From Chlorobiaceae bacterium (GTDB taxonomy: Bacteria > Bacteroidota > Chlorobiia > Chlorobiales > Chlorobiaceae): a DNA stretch of 64,000 nt. Below, piece after piece: positions 47,975 through 58,298 of this stretch. The translations under genes and the position numbers were made by a program. The first letter of the stretch is position 1; each line of letters starts with the position of its first letter. The notes beneath the pieces are model-generated. The model was not told the DNA's origin. It saw nothing but the letters and a program-made list of their open reading frames with translations, and made no database searches. The stretch is taken from positions 31,032 to 95,031 of the forward strand of contig JABDHL010000057.1 in NCBI GenBank assembly GCA_012972825.1. Reading direction: 5' to 3'.

Positions 47975-49081
47975 TTATCTGAGTTTTAAGGTCATGAGAC
48001 TGACAAGAAAAAAGAGAATAGCCACAATCCAGAATCTTAACACGATCTTTTGCTCAGCCCACCCTTTCAACTGAAAATGGTGATGAAGAGGTGCCATAAG
48101 AAAGATTCTCTTTCCATGGCCAAACCGCATTTTCGTGTACTTGAAATAGAGTACCTGCAGGGAAACTGAGAGTGTTTCAACCATAAAAACGCCCGCAATC
48201 ACCGGCAGAAGCAACTCCTGTTTGATCAGAAGAGAAATTACGGCAATAGCGCTGCCGAGCGCCAGAGATCCGGTATCACCCATGATAATCTCGGCTGGAT
48301 TTGAGTTAAACCACAAAAAACCGACGCAGGCCATGACAATCGCCATGCTGACAACAGCAACTTCACCGCCTCCGGGAATAAAAGGAATATTGAGGTATAC
48401 TGCATACACCGCATTTCCAGCGAGGTAGGAAAAACCGCCAAGACCCGTTACGACAATAGCAGAAGTGCCGGCTGCAAGACCATCAAGCCCATCAGTAAGA
48501 TTCACTGCATTCGACACCGCGGTAATAATGAATATGACAATTGGTATATAAAAAAAACCGTAGTCAAGAGTCAGGTTTTTAAAAAACGGAACGGTCGTCG
48601 TCGAAAGCAGCACCGAAAAAGCCGGATCAAACCAGGTATAAAGCCCGATTATAAGGCCAAGAGAGAACTGCCCGATAAGCTTGTAACGGGCCGAGAGGCC
48701 ACCTTTGATTTTCAACACTACTTTTCGGTAATCATCAATAAAGCCGATGCCTCCCATCCAAAGCATGGCCAGCATTATCAGCCAGACATGCGGATCATTG
48801 AATTTTGACCAGAGAATCACAGAAATTTCGACGGAAAATATGATAAGCAGCCCTCCCATGGTAGGCAGCTTTTTTTTCTTTTTATGTTCCGGAGGCGCTT
48901 CCTCCTTGACCGGCTCAATAAAACGGGTTTGAAGATATCTGATAAAGCCAGGGCCGAAAAAGAGCGTAATCAACAGCGCCGTAATCGCGGCAGCGCTGGC
49001 TCGGAAGGTGAGATACTCAACAACACGCAGCACTGGAGGGTGAAATACATCGTTGATGTACTTTAAGAAATAATATAACAT
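47975..49081 (-). CDS. mraY: Phospho-N-acetylmuramoyl-pentapeptide-transferase
   Basis: Ten-helix enzyme that makes lipid I from undecaprenyl phosphate. [11 protein letters not shown], the [19 protein letters not shown] cytosolic loop with the conserved aspartates, and [18 protein letters not shown] are MraY signatures, with the [11 protein letters not shown] histidine stretch near the end. 368 aa. Upstream of murD. Confidence 0.97.
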   Translation of the reverse strand: MLYYFLKYINDVFHPPVLRVVEYLTFRASAAAITALLITLFFGPGFIRYLQTRFIEPVKEEAPPEHKKKKKLPTMGGLLIIFSVEISVILWSKFNDPHVWLIMLAMLWMGGIGFIDDYRKVVLKIKGGLSARYKLIGQFSLGLIIGLYTWFDPAFSVLLSTTTVPFFKNLTLDYGFFYIPIVIFIITAVSNAVNLTDGLDGLAAGTSAIVVTGLGGFSYLAGNAVYAVYLNIPFIPGGGEVAVVSMAIVMACVGFLWFNSNPAEIIMGDTGSLALGSAIAVISLLIKQELLLPVIAGVFMVETLSVSLQVLYFKYTKMRFGHGKRIFLMAPLHHHFQLKGWAEQKIVLRFWIVAILFFLVSLMTLKLR

Positions 49082-49088
49082 GCCCTTC

Positions 49089-50507
49089 TTACCTGGTTAT
49101 TGTTCGTGCGTTGATAAGCGCTTCGACAACCTGTTCAAGCTTCATACCCCTCGATCCCTTGAACAGCACCGCATCACCTTCATGCACCACATCAAGCAAT
49201 GCATCCAACAGTTTTTCGCGGCTCTCAAAATGACCAATACAGCAGGACGGGGCTTCCCTGCAGATCAGCCTTGACTTGTCTCCATAAGTAATCAATATGT
49301 CTACAGCACTCCTCTGAATATACCTGCCAATTGTTTCATGTTCAACATCTGCCGCCGCTCCAAGTTCAAGCATATCACCAAGAACGGCAACTCTTTTACC
49401 ACTGCACCGCATGTCACAAAGGGCGTTGATCGCAAGGCGCATAGAATCTGAATTGGCGTTATACGTATCATTCAGAACCCTGATGCCGCAAGAGTCAACG
49501 ACCTCAAGCCGTTTCCACCCGGCAGCGGGAATGAGGCGCTCAAGCCCCTCCCTGAGCTGAAACATCGAAAGTCCGAAATGCCGTCCGACTGCGGCAGCCG
49601 CAACAGCATTGATAACATTATGCTTACCGGTAAAATTCAGGGTAACCTTTTCTGAACCGGAAGCTGAACATAACATGAAAGAAACACGACCATCACTCTC
49701 CACTGAAATGTCCCGACTCCAGCAGGTATTGCCGGAACCGTCTCCGCTTCCATACCTTATGCTTCCAGCCAGACCGACTCCAGCCTCCTTCAGCCTGGGA
49801 TCATCAGTGTTGACAAAGATGATGCCTTCACGCTCCTTAAGGGCCTCGAAAAGCTTCAGTTCAGCTTCGGCAACACCATCAAGATCAAAAAGAAACTCAA
49901 GATGCTCATGTCCGATATTGGTCAGAAGACCGTGTGTCGGTTTCCCGATTCCGGCAAGCAATTCCATCTCTTCCGGATGATTGATCCCCATCTCGACAAC
50001 TGCAATACCGGTATCCTGCCGGAGCTGCAGAAGAGTGAGGGGTACCCCAAGATGATTGTTCCTGTTCCCCCTGCTCATCTGCACCTTGAACCCGTTTTCA
50101 AGTACTGACGCCACCATCTCCTTGGTTGTGGTTTTTCCATTACTGCCCCCAATAGCTACGACAGGAATAGAAAATGTACCACGGTATATCCTTGAAAGCT
50201 GCTGCAACCCTGTTACCGGATCGCCTGTGACAATGAACCCTTTTCCCCGGGGGGGCCTCACTGAACCCTGCGCCTCATACCACTCAAGGCTGACCATAGC
50301 CCAGTCTGCACCTTTCTCAAAAACGCTGCCGACATAACTGTGCCCGTCTTTGTTTTCCCCTTTAAGAGCAATAAACAGCTCTCCGCCTGTCACCTCTCTT
50401 GAATCAATAAGCACTAAAGGATCCGCAATTTCCAGGGGCGGGGAGATCTCTGCTGTAACAACATGCCCGACAGAGCGAAAATCATTAACCGTCAATACCC
50501 CTTTCAC
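49089..50507 (-). CDS. murF: UDP-N-acetylmuramoyl-tripeptide--D-alanyl-D-alanine ligase
   Basis: Adds D-Ala-D-Ala to complete the pentapeptide. The ATP site is [18 protein letters not shown], and [14 protein letters not shown] is the MurF-specific block. The frame extends to an ATG at 50537, but GTG at 50507 overlaps the murE stop as GTGA and has a strong GGAGGAGGAG about 6 nt upstream, so it is the likely start (472 aa). Confidence 0.95.
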   Translation of the reverse strand: MKGVLTVNDFRSVGHVVTAEISPPLEIADPLVLIDSREVTGGELFIALKGENKDGHSYVGSVFEKGADWAMVSLEWYEAQGSVRPPRGKGFIVTGDPVTGLQQLSRIYRGTFSIPVVAIGGSNGKTTTKEMVASVLENGFKVQMSRGNRNNHLGVPLTLLQLRQDTGIAVVEMGINHPEEMELLAGIGKPTHGLLTNIGHEHLEFLFDLDGVAEAELKLFEALKEREGIIFVNTDDPRLKEAGVGLAGSIRYGSGDGSGNTCWSRDISVESDGRVSFMLCSASGSEKVTLNFTGKHNVINAVAAAAVGRHFGLSMFQLREGLERLIPAAGWKRLEVVDSCGIRVLNDTYNANSDSMRLAINALCDMRCSGKRVAVLGDMLELGAAADVEHETIGRYIQRSAVDILITYGDKSRLICREAPSCCIGHFESREKLLDALLDVVHEGDAVLFKGSRGMKLEQVVEALINARTITR

Positions 50508-52063
50508 TTTTTCTCCTCCTCCGAATAACCGGAACAATGCTGCTGCATATACTGTTTAATAAGCTCCTGATCCGAAAAGTAATATTGCTTGCCGGAAATC
50601 TCCTGATACTTTTCATGACCTTTCCCTGCCACAAGAAGAATATCTCCCCTAGTGAGCATCGACAGTCCAGTCAGGATGGCTTCAGTCCGGTCAATGATTC
50701 TCGTGTAATGACTCTTGACAATACCTCTTGCGATATCATCAAGAATAGCCTCCGGCTCCTCATCCCGCGGATTGTCGGAGGTTATAATAACCTCATCGGC
50801 TAATTCTGAAGCAATACGTCCCATTTCAGGCCGCTTGCCCTTATCCCTGTTGCCTCCGCACCCGAAAACCACGACAAGACGGGAACCCTCAGGCTTGAGG
50901 CCGCGCAGAGCATCTATCGCCTTGAAAAGCGCATCAGGAGTATGGGCATAATCTACAAAAACACTCCATCCAATACTGCTGTCGCCAACTCTCTCCATAC
51001 GCCCGTCAACAGCAGAAACTCCCGAAAGCGACCTGCAGATCTCGTCAGGTTTCAGTCCCAATCCAGCACCGACAGCTGCCGCCTCAAGCACATTCATAAC
51101 ATTGAAAATCCCCGGCAGCTGCACCTTCATGCTGATCAGAGCATCTGGAAAGTGAAGGGCAACCGAACTGGACGCAATGCTTCTCTCGATAATCTCTGCC
51201 TTGAAATATCTGCTGCATGACAGCAGCTGGCGAATACCATGCTGCAGGGTACAGCAGTATTGTTTTTCATGCTCCACCCGTTCCGCCATCTGACCGGCAT
51301 AAGGATCATCAATATTAAACACGCCAAACCCTTCAGAACTGAGCTGATCAAAAAGCTGTTGTTTGGCCAGCGCATACTTCTGCATGGAGTCATGAAAGTC
51401 AAGGTGCTCCATGGTCAGGTTGGTAAAAACTGCAGCATGAAACCGGATACCATAAACCCGCTGCTGTACGAGAGCGTGGGAAGACACTTCCATAACCACG
51501 GCCTGGCATCCAGCCTCATGCATCTGGCTGAAAAGAGCTTGCAGACCCGTCGCCTCAGGGGTAGTCCTGTCAAGCACAATCTCCCGGTCTCCAATCCTGC
51601 AGAGATTAGTGCCGATATACCCTGAAGGAATACCGTTCGCATTGAGCATTGCCGTAATCAGCTTTGCCGTAGTGGTTTTACCATTAGTGCCCGTAACCCC
51701 GATGATCAGCAGCTTGTCAGAAACATTCCCATAAAAGATGCGTGCAGCATCAGCAAGAGCCTTTCGTGCATCGGAAACAATGATATAGAGGCAGGACGCA
51801 GCTGTTTCCTTCGGAAGCTCTTCACAGATAACCGCCTGAGCTCCGCGATGTACCGCACTGCTGATAAACTGGTGACCATCAGCACAATAACCTTTCACCG
51901 CCACAAAAAGTGAACCGGGAACAACCTCTCGCGAATCACTGGTAACCATGCGAATCGGCTCTACAGATCCGGTATTGCCTGCAAGCGCCCTGTAGGCAAC
52001 CCCCCTCAGCAACTCCTCCAGCGACAGCTCCTGCCGGATCGAGCCCTCCTTCAAGGCTGCCAT
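50504..52063 (-). CDS. murE: UDP-N-acetylmuramoyl-tripeptide synthetase MurE
   Basis: Adds the third residue (meso-DAP or Lys). The ATP loop VTGTNGKTTTAKLITAML (about 127-144) and SSHALVQQRVYGIRF are typical. The TSDNPRDEEPEAI segment contains the DNPR motif that marks meso-DAP-using MurE, so DAP is expected as substrate. The ATG lies in the last codons of ftsI (13-nt overlap). 519 aa. Confidence 0.96.
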   Translation of the reverse strand: MAALKEGSIRQELSLEELLRGVAYRALAGNTGSVEPIRMVTSDSREVVPGSLFVAVKGYCADGHQFISSAVHRGAQAVICEELPKETAASCLYIIVSDARKALADAARIFYGNVSDKLLIIGVTGTNGKTTTAKLITAMLNANGIPSGYIGTNLCRIGDREIVLDRTTPEATGLQALFSQMHEAGCQAVVMEVSSHALVQQRVYGIRFHAAVFTNLTMEHLDFHDSMQKYALAKQQLFDQLSSEGFGVFNIDDPYAGQMAERVEHEKQYCCTLQHGIRQLLSCSRYFKAEIIERSIASSSVALHFPDALISMKVQLPGIFNVMNVLEAAAVGAGLGLKPDEICRSLSGVSAVDGRMERVGDSSIGWSVFVDYAHTPDALFKAIDALRGLKPEGSRLVVVFGCGGNRDKGKRPEMGRIASELADEVIITSDNPRDEEPEAILDDIARGIVKSHYTRIIDRTEAILTGLSMLTRGDILLVAGKGHEKYQEISGKQYYFSDQELIKQYMQQHCSGYSEEEKK

Positions 52064-54108
52064 GAGGATGTTTTTTTCATAGTCCCTGATACCAGTGTCA
52101 CCTTGATAATCTTATTCTTTTGAACCTTTTGGCCAGGGGCAATACTCTGACGGGCAACAGATCCATCAATATCTCCAGAAAAATCCATTTCAAGATTATG
52201 CCATTTCAGCAACCGCTGGGCATCACGCCCTTGAAGACCTGTAAGTTCAGGAACTGCAACTGTTGACATCGAATCAAGAGCCGCCTGTTCCGTTGAACAG
52301 AAGGAAAGCTTTTTCTGCATCTCCTCTGAACAGGCAATCATTCTTGCTGAGATGCTGGAAAAAACAGGCGCGGCAACCGTTGCGGCATAATAGGCCGTTT
52401 TCGGATTTTCTACAACAACAATAACCGCATATCGGGGAGCTTCAACAGGAAAATACCCTACAAATGAAGAGACGTAAACAGCTTTGGCATACGAACCGCC
52501 AGCTGCCCGACTTGCAGCACGCCTTGCGGTTCCGGTCTTGCCTGCTACAGTAACACCAGGCACCGCAGCATTCTTCGCAGTTCCGCTGTCCACAACCGCC
52601 TTAAAATACTCCTTTCCGAGATATCGGGCTGTTTGAGACAGCACTACCCTTCGGACTATTTTAGGGGCACTCTCCCAGACTGCTTTCCCTTCCGCATTGG
52701 TAACCCTCCTGATAATATAAGGTCTCATCAACTGCCCGTCATTAGCAACAGCCGCATAAGCCTGCAGAATCTGCAACGGTGTAGCCATAACCTGATAGCC
52801 GAATCCCATCCAGGGAAGCGTGGTCCTATCCCACCTCTCAAGTGGCCGAACCCTTCCAGGCGACTCATCAAGCAGCCCGATACCCGTTTTCCTTCCAAAT
52901 CCATACTTCACTGTATAGTCATAGAACTTCTCACTCCCTACGGCCATAGCCGTCCTGGCGGCCACAACATTGCTTGAATGCATGATAGCTTCACGAAACG
53001 ATATAACACCATAGGGTTCATGATCCCTGATAAACAGATTATAGATGGGCATCACCCCATTCATGCCATTCACCCTGTCTTCAGCTTTTCTTTTCAGGAC
53101 TTCCGTTGCGGCAGACGCCATGACCAGCTTGAACGTTGATCCTGGTTCATAACTGTCAGCCACCGTCCGGTTACGCGACTTATCATAAGTCCATGTTGTT
53201 CCGTTGTTAAGATCAAAAGATGGATTGTTGGCCATGGCAATGATCTCCCCTGTACGAACATCCATGACAATACTTGCAGCCGCATCAGCATGAAACCTTT
53301 CAACCGCCTTTGCCAGTTCGTCTTCGACAATGCCCTGAATATCGGCATCGATGGTCAACTCAACACTATGACCTTTGACAGCTTTCTGCGGCTGGGCATC
53401 AGGAGCAGAATAACGCTTTCCATCTGCTGACTGTTGAAAAACTGTCATCCCGTCAACCCCTTTCAGCTCTTTGTTAAGCTGCAGTTCGATCCCGCAGATT
53501 CCATTGTTGTCGATATTGGTGCTGCCTATCACCTGGGCGGCCACGTTCAGGTAATACCGCTGCGGAACCTTTTTAAAAGAGACTCCGAAAATCTTTTCCT
53601 GTATAATCGGCAGTGCTTTTTCTACAGGAATTTTCTGGCCAAGCACAACGGTTCCTTTCGTACGACTCATTTTTTTGAGGTAGAATTCTTTTTTGCCTCC
53701 AATAGAACGGGCAAAAAACGTTGCAACAGCCACGGAATTATCATAAAATTTCTGCTTTCCGGTCACTTTATCAATAACCGCCCTGCCTTTGTCATTTACA
53801 ACAGGCGTCTTCTTGATAGCGTTGAGATCAGCTGAGAAGGTAATGGATTCGATGCTTTCTGCAAGAATACGATCATGACGATCAAGTATAGCTCCCCTCA
53901 GAGCGCTCTCCGTTATCACGCGCTCATACTGTTGAACTGCCTTCTTCTTGTATTTATTTACATTGACAACCTGAATTTTGAGCAGCATCCCAATGATCGC
54001 CACAATAAACAGCGCAAATACCGCAACCACAATTCCAAGCCGTATACCGAACTCATGATCATTCTGATTCTCGATGTTATGTTTTTTATTCATGAGTATC
54101 CCGTTCAT
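52051..54108 (-). CDS. ftsI: Septal penicillin-binding protein FtsI (PBP3) with PASTA domain
   Basis: Class-B transpeptidase. An N-terminal membrane helix (about 22-48), dimer domain, then the transpeptidase with SxxK GSTFKLVM, SxN HSSNVVA and KTG GKTGTARRA. The C-terminus (about 620-680) is one PASTA domain, VAVPELTGLQGRDAQRLL. 685 aa; an ATG at 54093, five codons in, with GGGATA upstream may be the real start. Confidence 0.95.
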   Translation of the reverse strand: MNGILMNKKHNIENQNDHEFGIRLGIVVAVFALFIVAIIGMLLKIQVVNVNKYKKKAVQQYERVITESALRGAILDRHDRILAESIESITFSADLNAIKKTPVVNDKGRAVIDKVTGKQKFYDNSVAVATFFARSIGGKKEFYLKKMSRTKGTVVLGQKIPVEKALPIIQEKIFGVSFKKVPQRYYLNVAAQVIGSTNIDNNGICGIELQLNKELKGVDGMTVFQQSADGKRYSAPDAQPQKAVKGHSVELTIDADIQGIVEDELAKAVERFHADAAASIVMDVRTGEIIAMANNPSFDLNNGTTWTYDKSRNRTVADSYEPGSTFKLVMASAATEVLKRKAEDRVNGMNGVMPIYNLFIRDHEPYGVISFREAIMHSSNVVAARTAMAVGSEKFYDYTVKYGFGRKTGIGLLDESPGRVRPLERWDRTTLPWMGFGYQVMATPLQILQAYAAVANDGQLMRPYIIRRVTNAEGKAVWESAPKIVRRVVLSQTARYLGKEYFKAVVDSGTAKNAAVPGVTVAGKTGTARRAASRAAGGSYAKAVYVSSFVGYFPVEAPRYAVIVVVENPKTAYYAATVAAPVFSSISARMIACSEEMQKKLSFCSTEQAALDSMSTVAVPELTGLQGRDAQRLLKWHNLEMDFSGDIDGSVARQSIAPGQKVQKNKIIKVTLVSGTMKKTSSWQP

Positions 54109-54123
54109 TTAGCAACAAATCAT

Positions 54124-54552
54124 TTACGGATCGATCTCAACGGGAGAAACACTGGCGGGTGCAAGCCCAAGTGAGGCCGCCGCTTGTGCTATATTATTGA
54201 TGCTTTGCAGTTCATGCACTTTCAACTCCTGTGTAGTGATCACGCTGTATCTCATCTGTATCTGCTCTCGAAGTCTTTCACTCTGTTTAGCAAGATTGAT
54301 AATCGCAAGAGTATTATATGTCCGGAACAGAACAATCCCCGTACCGATCATGAGATACACAAAAGACATCGGCCGCAGCAATGCACCCATATCAAACTTA
54401 AGCGCATTACTGACCAGTTCTCTGAATCCTGAATCCTTGGCTTTATCTTCCTGAAATTCCGAAACACCCCCTGCATTCAAGTCGCTGCCGAAATTCATAT
54501 GTTCTTCAACCCTGACAACCTGTCCCGCAGCAAAACCATTATTGACAATCAC
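54124..54552 (-). CDS. ftsL: Cell division protein FtsL (predicted)
   Basis: A bitopic protein with a helix LLRPMSFVYLMIGTGIVLF and a following coiled-coil-like AKQSERLREQIQMRYSVITTQELKVHEL, typical of FtsL and placed between rsmH and ftsI. The upstream frame begins with a TTG at 54579 inside rsmH. I chose GTG at 54552, since GGGAG lies 6 nt before it. An ATG at 54498 is another choice. FtsL diverges strongly, so the name rests on position and topology. Confidence 0.75.
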   Translation of the reverse strand: MIVNNGFAAGQVVRVEEHMNFGSDLNAGGVSEFQEDKAKDSGFRELVSNALKFDMGALLRPMSFVYLMIGTGIVLFRTYNTLAIINLAKQSERLREQIQMRYSVITTQELKVHELQSINNIAQAAASLGLAPASVSPVEIDP

Positions 54553-54565
54553 AATGATCTCCCTG

Positions 54566-55531
54566 TTAAATTTTTTCAATGACCCTCAATTTCGCACTTC
54601 TGGCTCTTGGGTTTGAGTCTATCTCCTGCCGGGCTGCGACGACAGGCTTCCGGGTAACAAGTGATACGGCACCCCTTTCAAGAGGCTCCCTCAAACCGAC
54701 GCCTTTGGGCCCCCAGTCGCTCCGGGCCTTTTCGGCAAAAACAGTTTTGACGATTCTGTCCTCCAGAGAGTGATAACTGATGACCGCCATCCTGCCTTGA
54801 TGATCAAGGCAATCGATACCATCATCAAGTGCATGACGAAGCACTTCAAGCTCACTGTTCACCTCAATTCTCAATGCCTGAAATACTCTTGAAAGTGTCT
54901 TGATAATCTTATCACGACCTGCAGCGTTTCCGCGAATAATCCCTGCAAGTTCCTCTGTCCCGGAAACCGGTCCGTTTTTAAGCCGATATGCTGCAATTGC
55001 CCTGGCAATGCTTCGACTTCTGGGCTCTTCTCCATATATGTAAAAAAGCCTTGCAAGCTCTTTCTCCTCATAATTGTTGACAATATGAGCGGCACTGAAA
55101 GATGAATCCATATCCATCCTCATATCAAGCGGCCCTTCCCTGAGATAACTGAACCCCCGTTCCGCAGTATCAATCTGAAACGATGACACTCCTAGATCAA
55201 GCAGAATACCCTGAACCTTCGGCTGTAACCCTTTTTCACGGCAGACACTTTTGACAATACTGTCTAACGCCTTGAAATTCCCTTTAACCAGAACCGTACA
55301 AGCTTCGAACTCCTTCAGATTTTCAGCGGCCGCTTGTAATGCGGCACCATCCTGGTCAATCCCTATCAGCACCGACCCTTCACTGGAATACGCATCATGA
55401 AGAGCACGCAGAATCGCCAGCGAATGCCCTCCACCTCCAAGAGTCCCGTCAACATAAATCCCCGGTTTTGTAACAAGAAAAGCGATAATTTCCGGAACAA
55501 GGACTGGTTCGTGATATGAATACTGTACCAT
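54566..55531 (-). CDS. rsmH: 16S rRNA (cytosine-1402-N4)-methyltransferase
   Basis: SAM-dependent methyltransferase (MraW). GIYVDGTLGGGGHSLAIL (about 26-43) is the motif-I region, with GILLDLGVSSFQID, GPLDMRMDMDSSFSA and ISYHSLEDRIVK, all diagnostic of RsmH. 321 aa. The second gene of the dcw operon, 5 nt after mraZ. Confidence 0.97.
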   Translation of the reverse strand: MVQYSYHEPVLVPEIIAFLVTKPGIYVDGTLGGGGHSLAILRALHDAYSSEGSVLIGIDQDGAALQAAAENLKEFEACTVLVKGNFKALDSIVKSVCREKGLQPKVQGILLDLGVSSFQIDTAERGFSYLREGPLDMRMDMDSSFSAAHIVNNYEEKELARLFYIYGEEPRSRSIARAIAAYRLKNGPVSGTEELAGIIRGNAAGRDKIIKTLSRVFQALRIEVNSELEVLRHALDDGIDCLDHQGRMAVISYHSLEDRIVKTVFAEKARSDWGPKGVGLREPLERGAVSLVTRKPVVAARQEIDSNPRARSAKLRVIEKI

Positions 55532-55536
55532 CTGCG

Positions 55537-56007
55537 TTAAAAATATCTTCCTGCAAGAGACGCAAAACGCCCTGCATTCTCCTGCAGGACTGACAGAAGG
55601 CGCTCCGGATCCCAGATAATCATTTTTGTATCGGCGCCTATAATCACGACATCTTTTGTAATACCCGCATGCTCCAGAAACTCCCTTGACAGTGCAATTC
55701 TCCCCTGACGGTCGAGTTCTACAGTCTCCAGGCTTTCATACATCAAAGTCTTCAGCAGACGCTCTTCAGGATTGAAATCAGAAAGAGCAGAGATAGTTTT
55801 TCTCATGTCGGCCCAGATAAACGGCTCATAAAGCTCAAGGGAACGATCTGGCGCTTTCATAATATAAAGTCCTTCGGAATGCCCGGCAGCATTCTCATCG
55901 ACATCCGCATAAGTGCCTTTACCAAAGCTCCTGCGAAACCTGGCAGGAATCATCAATCGCCCTTTCTCATCAATGGTATGTCTCTCCTTTCCAATAAAAC
56001 CGGCCAT
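55537..56007 (-). CDS. mraZ: Transcriptional regulator MraZ
   Basis: A 156-aa DNA-binding protein of the dcw operon with two AbrB-like MraZ repeats: KERHTIDEKGRLMIPARFRR near the N-terminus and VELDRQGRIALSREFLEHAG in the second half. In E. coli it represses its own operon through repeated TGGG boxes upstream; similar boxes are present here. Confidence 0.96.
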   Translation of the reverse strand: MAGFIGKERHTIDEKGRLMIPARFRRSFGKGTYADVDENAAGHSEGLYIMKAPDRSLELYEPFIWADMRKTISALSDFNPEERLLKTLMYESLETVELDRQGRIALSREFLEHAGITKDVVIIGADTKMIIWDPERLLSVLQENAGRFASLAGRYF

Positions 56008-56116
56008 GATGATGATAATTCAGTCAGTCCCCGTTATGCATGAATGCCCACCAAACCAGCTTATATCAACTGCGGCCGGCACAATAAAAGAAAAATATCA
56101 CAGAGAAGAGTAAATC

Positions 56117-56145
56117 AACCCATTTTTTACCACAATTCACCACTT
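56117..56145 (-). promoter_or_regulatory. MraZ operator boxes
   Basis: On the minus strand upstream of mraZ three TGG(T/G) direct repeats lie exactly 10 bp apart (complement CCA at 56120, 56130 and 56140), two of them in a GTGGT form. Spacing and sequence match the known MraZ site, repeated (G)TGG(G/A/T) boxes with 10-bp phase. They lie about 110 bp before the mraZ start; a -35-like GGTTGA follows. Confidence 0.7.
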
Positions 56146-56231
56146 AAAATGTATAAAAAAGGATGCACTAAAAAAATATTCAGCTATTTTATCCGTTGGC
56201 AGCGATGTATATTTTAACGGCAGGGATCACC

Positions 56232-56762
56232 ATGAGAACAGTACACCGCGAAATTGTGGTAGACGGATATAATTTAATCCATAAGCTGTTCCCTTCTCCT
56301 GCCTCAGCTTCGCTTGAAATTTTGCGCCACGAAACAGAAAAGCAGCTGTTCGCTTTTCAGCAGGATAAACTCTGCCCGATCACCATAGTTTATGATGGGA
56401 AAAGTGGCCCCAGAGAGAGTGCTTTCGGTGCTCCGCTGCATATTGTGTTTACCTCTGCCTCGAAAAGCGCCGATCTATGGATCATTGATTACGTAAAATC
56501 GTTGAACCCAAAAGTAAAAATGGTTACTATTGTTAGTTCGGACGAGGAGATTCGCCGGTATGCCGCTGCATTCGGCGCAAAGTGCATAACATCTGAGAAA
56601 TTTGTGCTGCAGCTCAAAAAGACCGGCAATGCAGACTACCGGAAGAACAGACATGTTCACTCCGGACAACTCTCAGTTAAAGAGAATAAATTCAACGAAA
56701 AACTGTTAAGCGATCAGGAAATTGACCGATGGATGAAGCTCTTCACTCGCAACAAATCTTAA
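56232..56762 (+). CDS. NYN-domain protein (YacP/Rae1-like RNase)
   Basis: The short NYN/PIN-like nuclease domain is shown by the start REIVVDGYNLIHKLF, ITIVYDGK, and acidic residues in MVTIVSSDEEIRRYAAAFGA. YacP homologues cut mRNA on ribosomes in Bacillus (Rae1). Function here unknown. ATG 56232 is preceded by AGGGA about 7 nt upstream and gives 176 aa. First gene of the plus-strand run, divergent from mraZ. Confidence 0.8.
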   Translation: MRTVHREIVVDGYNLIHKLFPSPASASLEILRHETEKQLFAFQQDKLCPITIVYDGKSGPRESAFGAPLHIVFTSASKSADLWIIDYVKSLNPKVKMVTIVSSDEEIRRYAAAFGAKCITSEKFVLQLKKTGNADYRKNRHVHSGQLSVKENKFNEKLLSDQEIDRWMKLFTRNKS

Positions 56763-56822
56763 ACTCATCCCGTCACATTTTCTAATATCGATCTCCATAA
56801 GCCTCACTTAACCACAGTCATT

Positions 56823-57152
56823 ATGATGTCAGACAGCACAATAAACAATACCGCGCATTGGCAGGAGCTGGACGAATGGCGAAAGAAAATCGATGTCATT
56901 GACCAGCAGTTGTCCGCCCTCCTCTGCGAAAGGCTGCATTGCGCTCAAAATATCAGCTCCCTGAAATCAAGAATCGGAGAACAGGTGCTTCAGCCTGAAC
57001 GGGAAAAAGAGGTGCTGAACAATGTGCTCATTCATGCCGACACACCACTGACAGCCTACACCCTGGAAAAAATCTACCGTTGCATTCTTGAAGAGAGCCG
57101 CCTTTTACAACAACAGTGGAAAAACAGTCAGCCAGGGATACATACCAGCTAA
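56823..57152 (+). CDS. Chorismate mutase, AroQ type
   Basis: An all-helical 109-aa protein with DEWRKKIDVIDQQLSALLCERL (about 16-37), the AroQ N-helix carrying the active-site Arg, then ERLHCAQNISSLKS and QPEREKEVLNNV, the standard active-site positions (Arg, Lys, Arg/Glu). It turns chorismate into prephenate for Phe and Tyr. Stand-alone form, not fused to prephenate dehydratase. Between the NYN gene and mltG; the second ATG at 56826 could serve instead. Confidence 0.87.
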   Translation: MMSDSTINNTAHWQELDEWRKKIDVIDQQLSALLCERLHCAQNISSLKSRIGEQVLQPEREKEVLNNVLIHADTPLTAYTLEKIYRCILEESRLLQQQWKNSQPGIHTS

Positions 57153-57167
57153 CAGAGTCCCCTTACC

Positions 57168-58181
57168 ATGACTTTTAAAAAAACATTTCCGCTTAAACTG
57201 TTGATATCTGTCGCCGCAATTCTCCTTGCGGCATTTGCGTACATGTTTTTTATGCCGGGGATCAATACAACCTCTCGAACGACACACCTTATTATTCGCC
57301 GGGGGATGGGCTTTAAACCAATTGTGGATGAATTGCACCGGAACGGCACTATCAAGAACAGGTGGCCTCTCCTTTTAACCGGTCGCATTATCCCCAGACT
57401 TCACAATATCAAGCCGGGCAGATACTCAATACCATCAGGGATGTCTAATTTCTCGCTTTTGTATTATCTGCACACCCGCAAGCAGGATGAAGTACGTGTC
57501 ACTATCCCTGAAGGCCTGGATCTCCGGCATGTTGCCCGGCTCCTCTCCCGGAACCTTGATATTGATTCAACGGGATTCATGGCCGCAGCTGCCGACCGCC
57601 GACTGCTTGCCAAATTCAACATTACCGCAAAAAATGCAGAAGGCTATCTCTTCCCGGGAACGTATAACTTTTTATGGGCAAGCAGGCCTGAAGAGGCTGT
57701 GGATTTTCTTATAGGTCGATTCAGGCATTTCTATACTGCCAGATTAATATCATATGCCGATTCTGCAGGCTTGAATGAAACCGCTTTGCTGACGCTTGCC
57801 TCTATTGTTGAAGCCGAAACCCCTGTAGATCAGGAAAAGCCTCTGGTAGCAAGTGTCTATCTTAACAGGCTTAAACATAATTTGCGCCTTCAGGCTGATC
57901 CGACCGTGCAGTATGCAATAGGAGGAGCTGCCCGACGGCTCTTCTACAAAGACCTGGCAACAGACTCCCCGTATAATACCTATCGTCACAACGGGCTTCC
58001 TCCCGGACCGATATGCAGCCCCGGAGTGGCATCGATCCTTGCGGTGCTTAACCCTGCTGATACTAAGTTTCTCTATTTTGTCGCTACCGGAAAAGGAGGG
58101 CACAATTTCGCCGAATCGCTTGCGGAGCATGGTAAAAACATCAAAAAGTACCGAATCGCCCGTCGCAACATCTTGCGCTGA
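57168..58181 (+). CDS. mltG: Endolytic murein transglycosylase MltG
   Basis: YceG-family protein of the inner membrane. A helix (LKLLISVAAILLAAFAYMFF, about 8-27) anchors the N-terminus; a LysM-like region (about 100-150) is followed by the catalytic domain. The catalytic Glu is in LASIVEAETPVDQEK, with VYLNRLKHNLRLQADPTVQY as the conserved block and PYNTYRHNGLPPGPICSPG near the end. It cuts new glycan strands. 337 aa, 15 nt after the chorismate mutase. Confidence 0.93.
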   Translation: MTFKKTFPLKLLISVAAILLAAFAYMFFMPGINTTSRTTHLIIRRGMGFKPIVDELHRNGTIKNRWPLLLTGRIIPRLHNIKPGRYSIPSGMSNFSLLYYLHTRKQDEVRVTIPEGLDLRHVARLLSRNLDIDSTGFMAAAADRRLLAKFNITAKNAEGYLFPGTYNFLWASRPEEAVDFLIGRFRHFYTARLISYADSAGLNETALLTLASIVEAETPVDQEKPLVASVYLNRLKHNLRLQADPTVQYAIGGAARRLFYKDLATDSPYNTYRHNGLPPGPICSPGVASILAVLNPADTKFLYFVATGKGGHNFAESLAEHGKNIKKYRIARRNILR

Positions 58182-58298
58182 TCTGGATGAGCAGCAAATA
58201 CCCGCTCCCGCTGCCGGGTAAATTGCGGGTAAATTGATTATGTTATCGATCACATACATTAGAAGAGTAAATGTTTTTTTCAATCAATCTTAAGAGCA

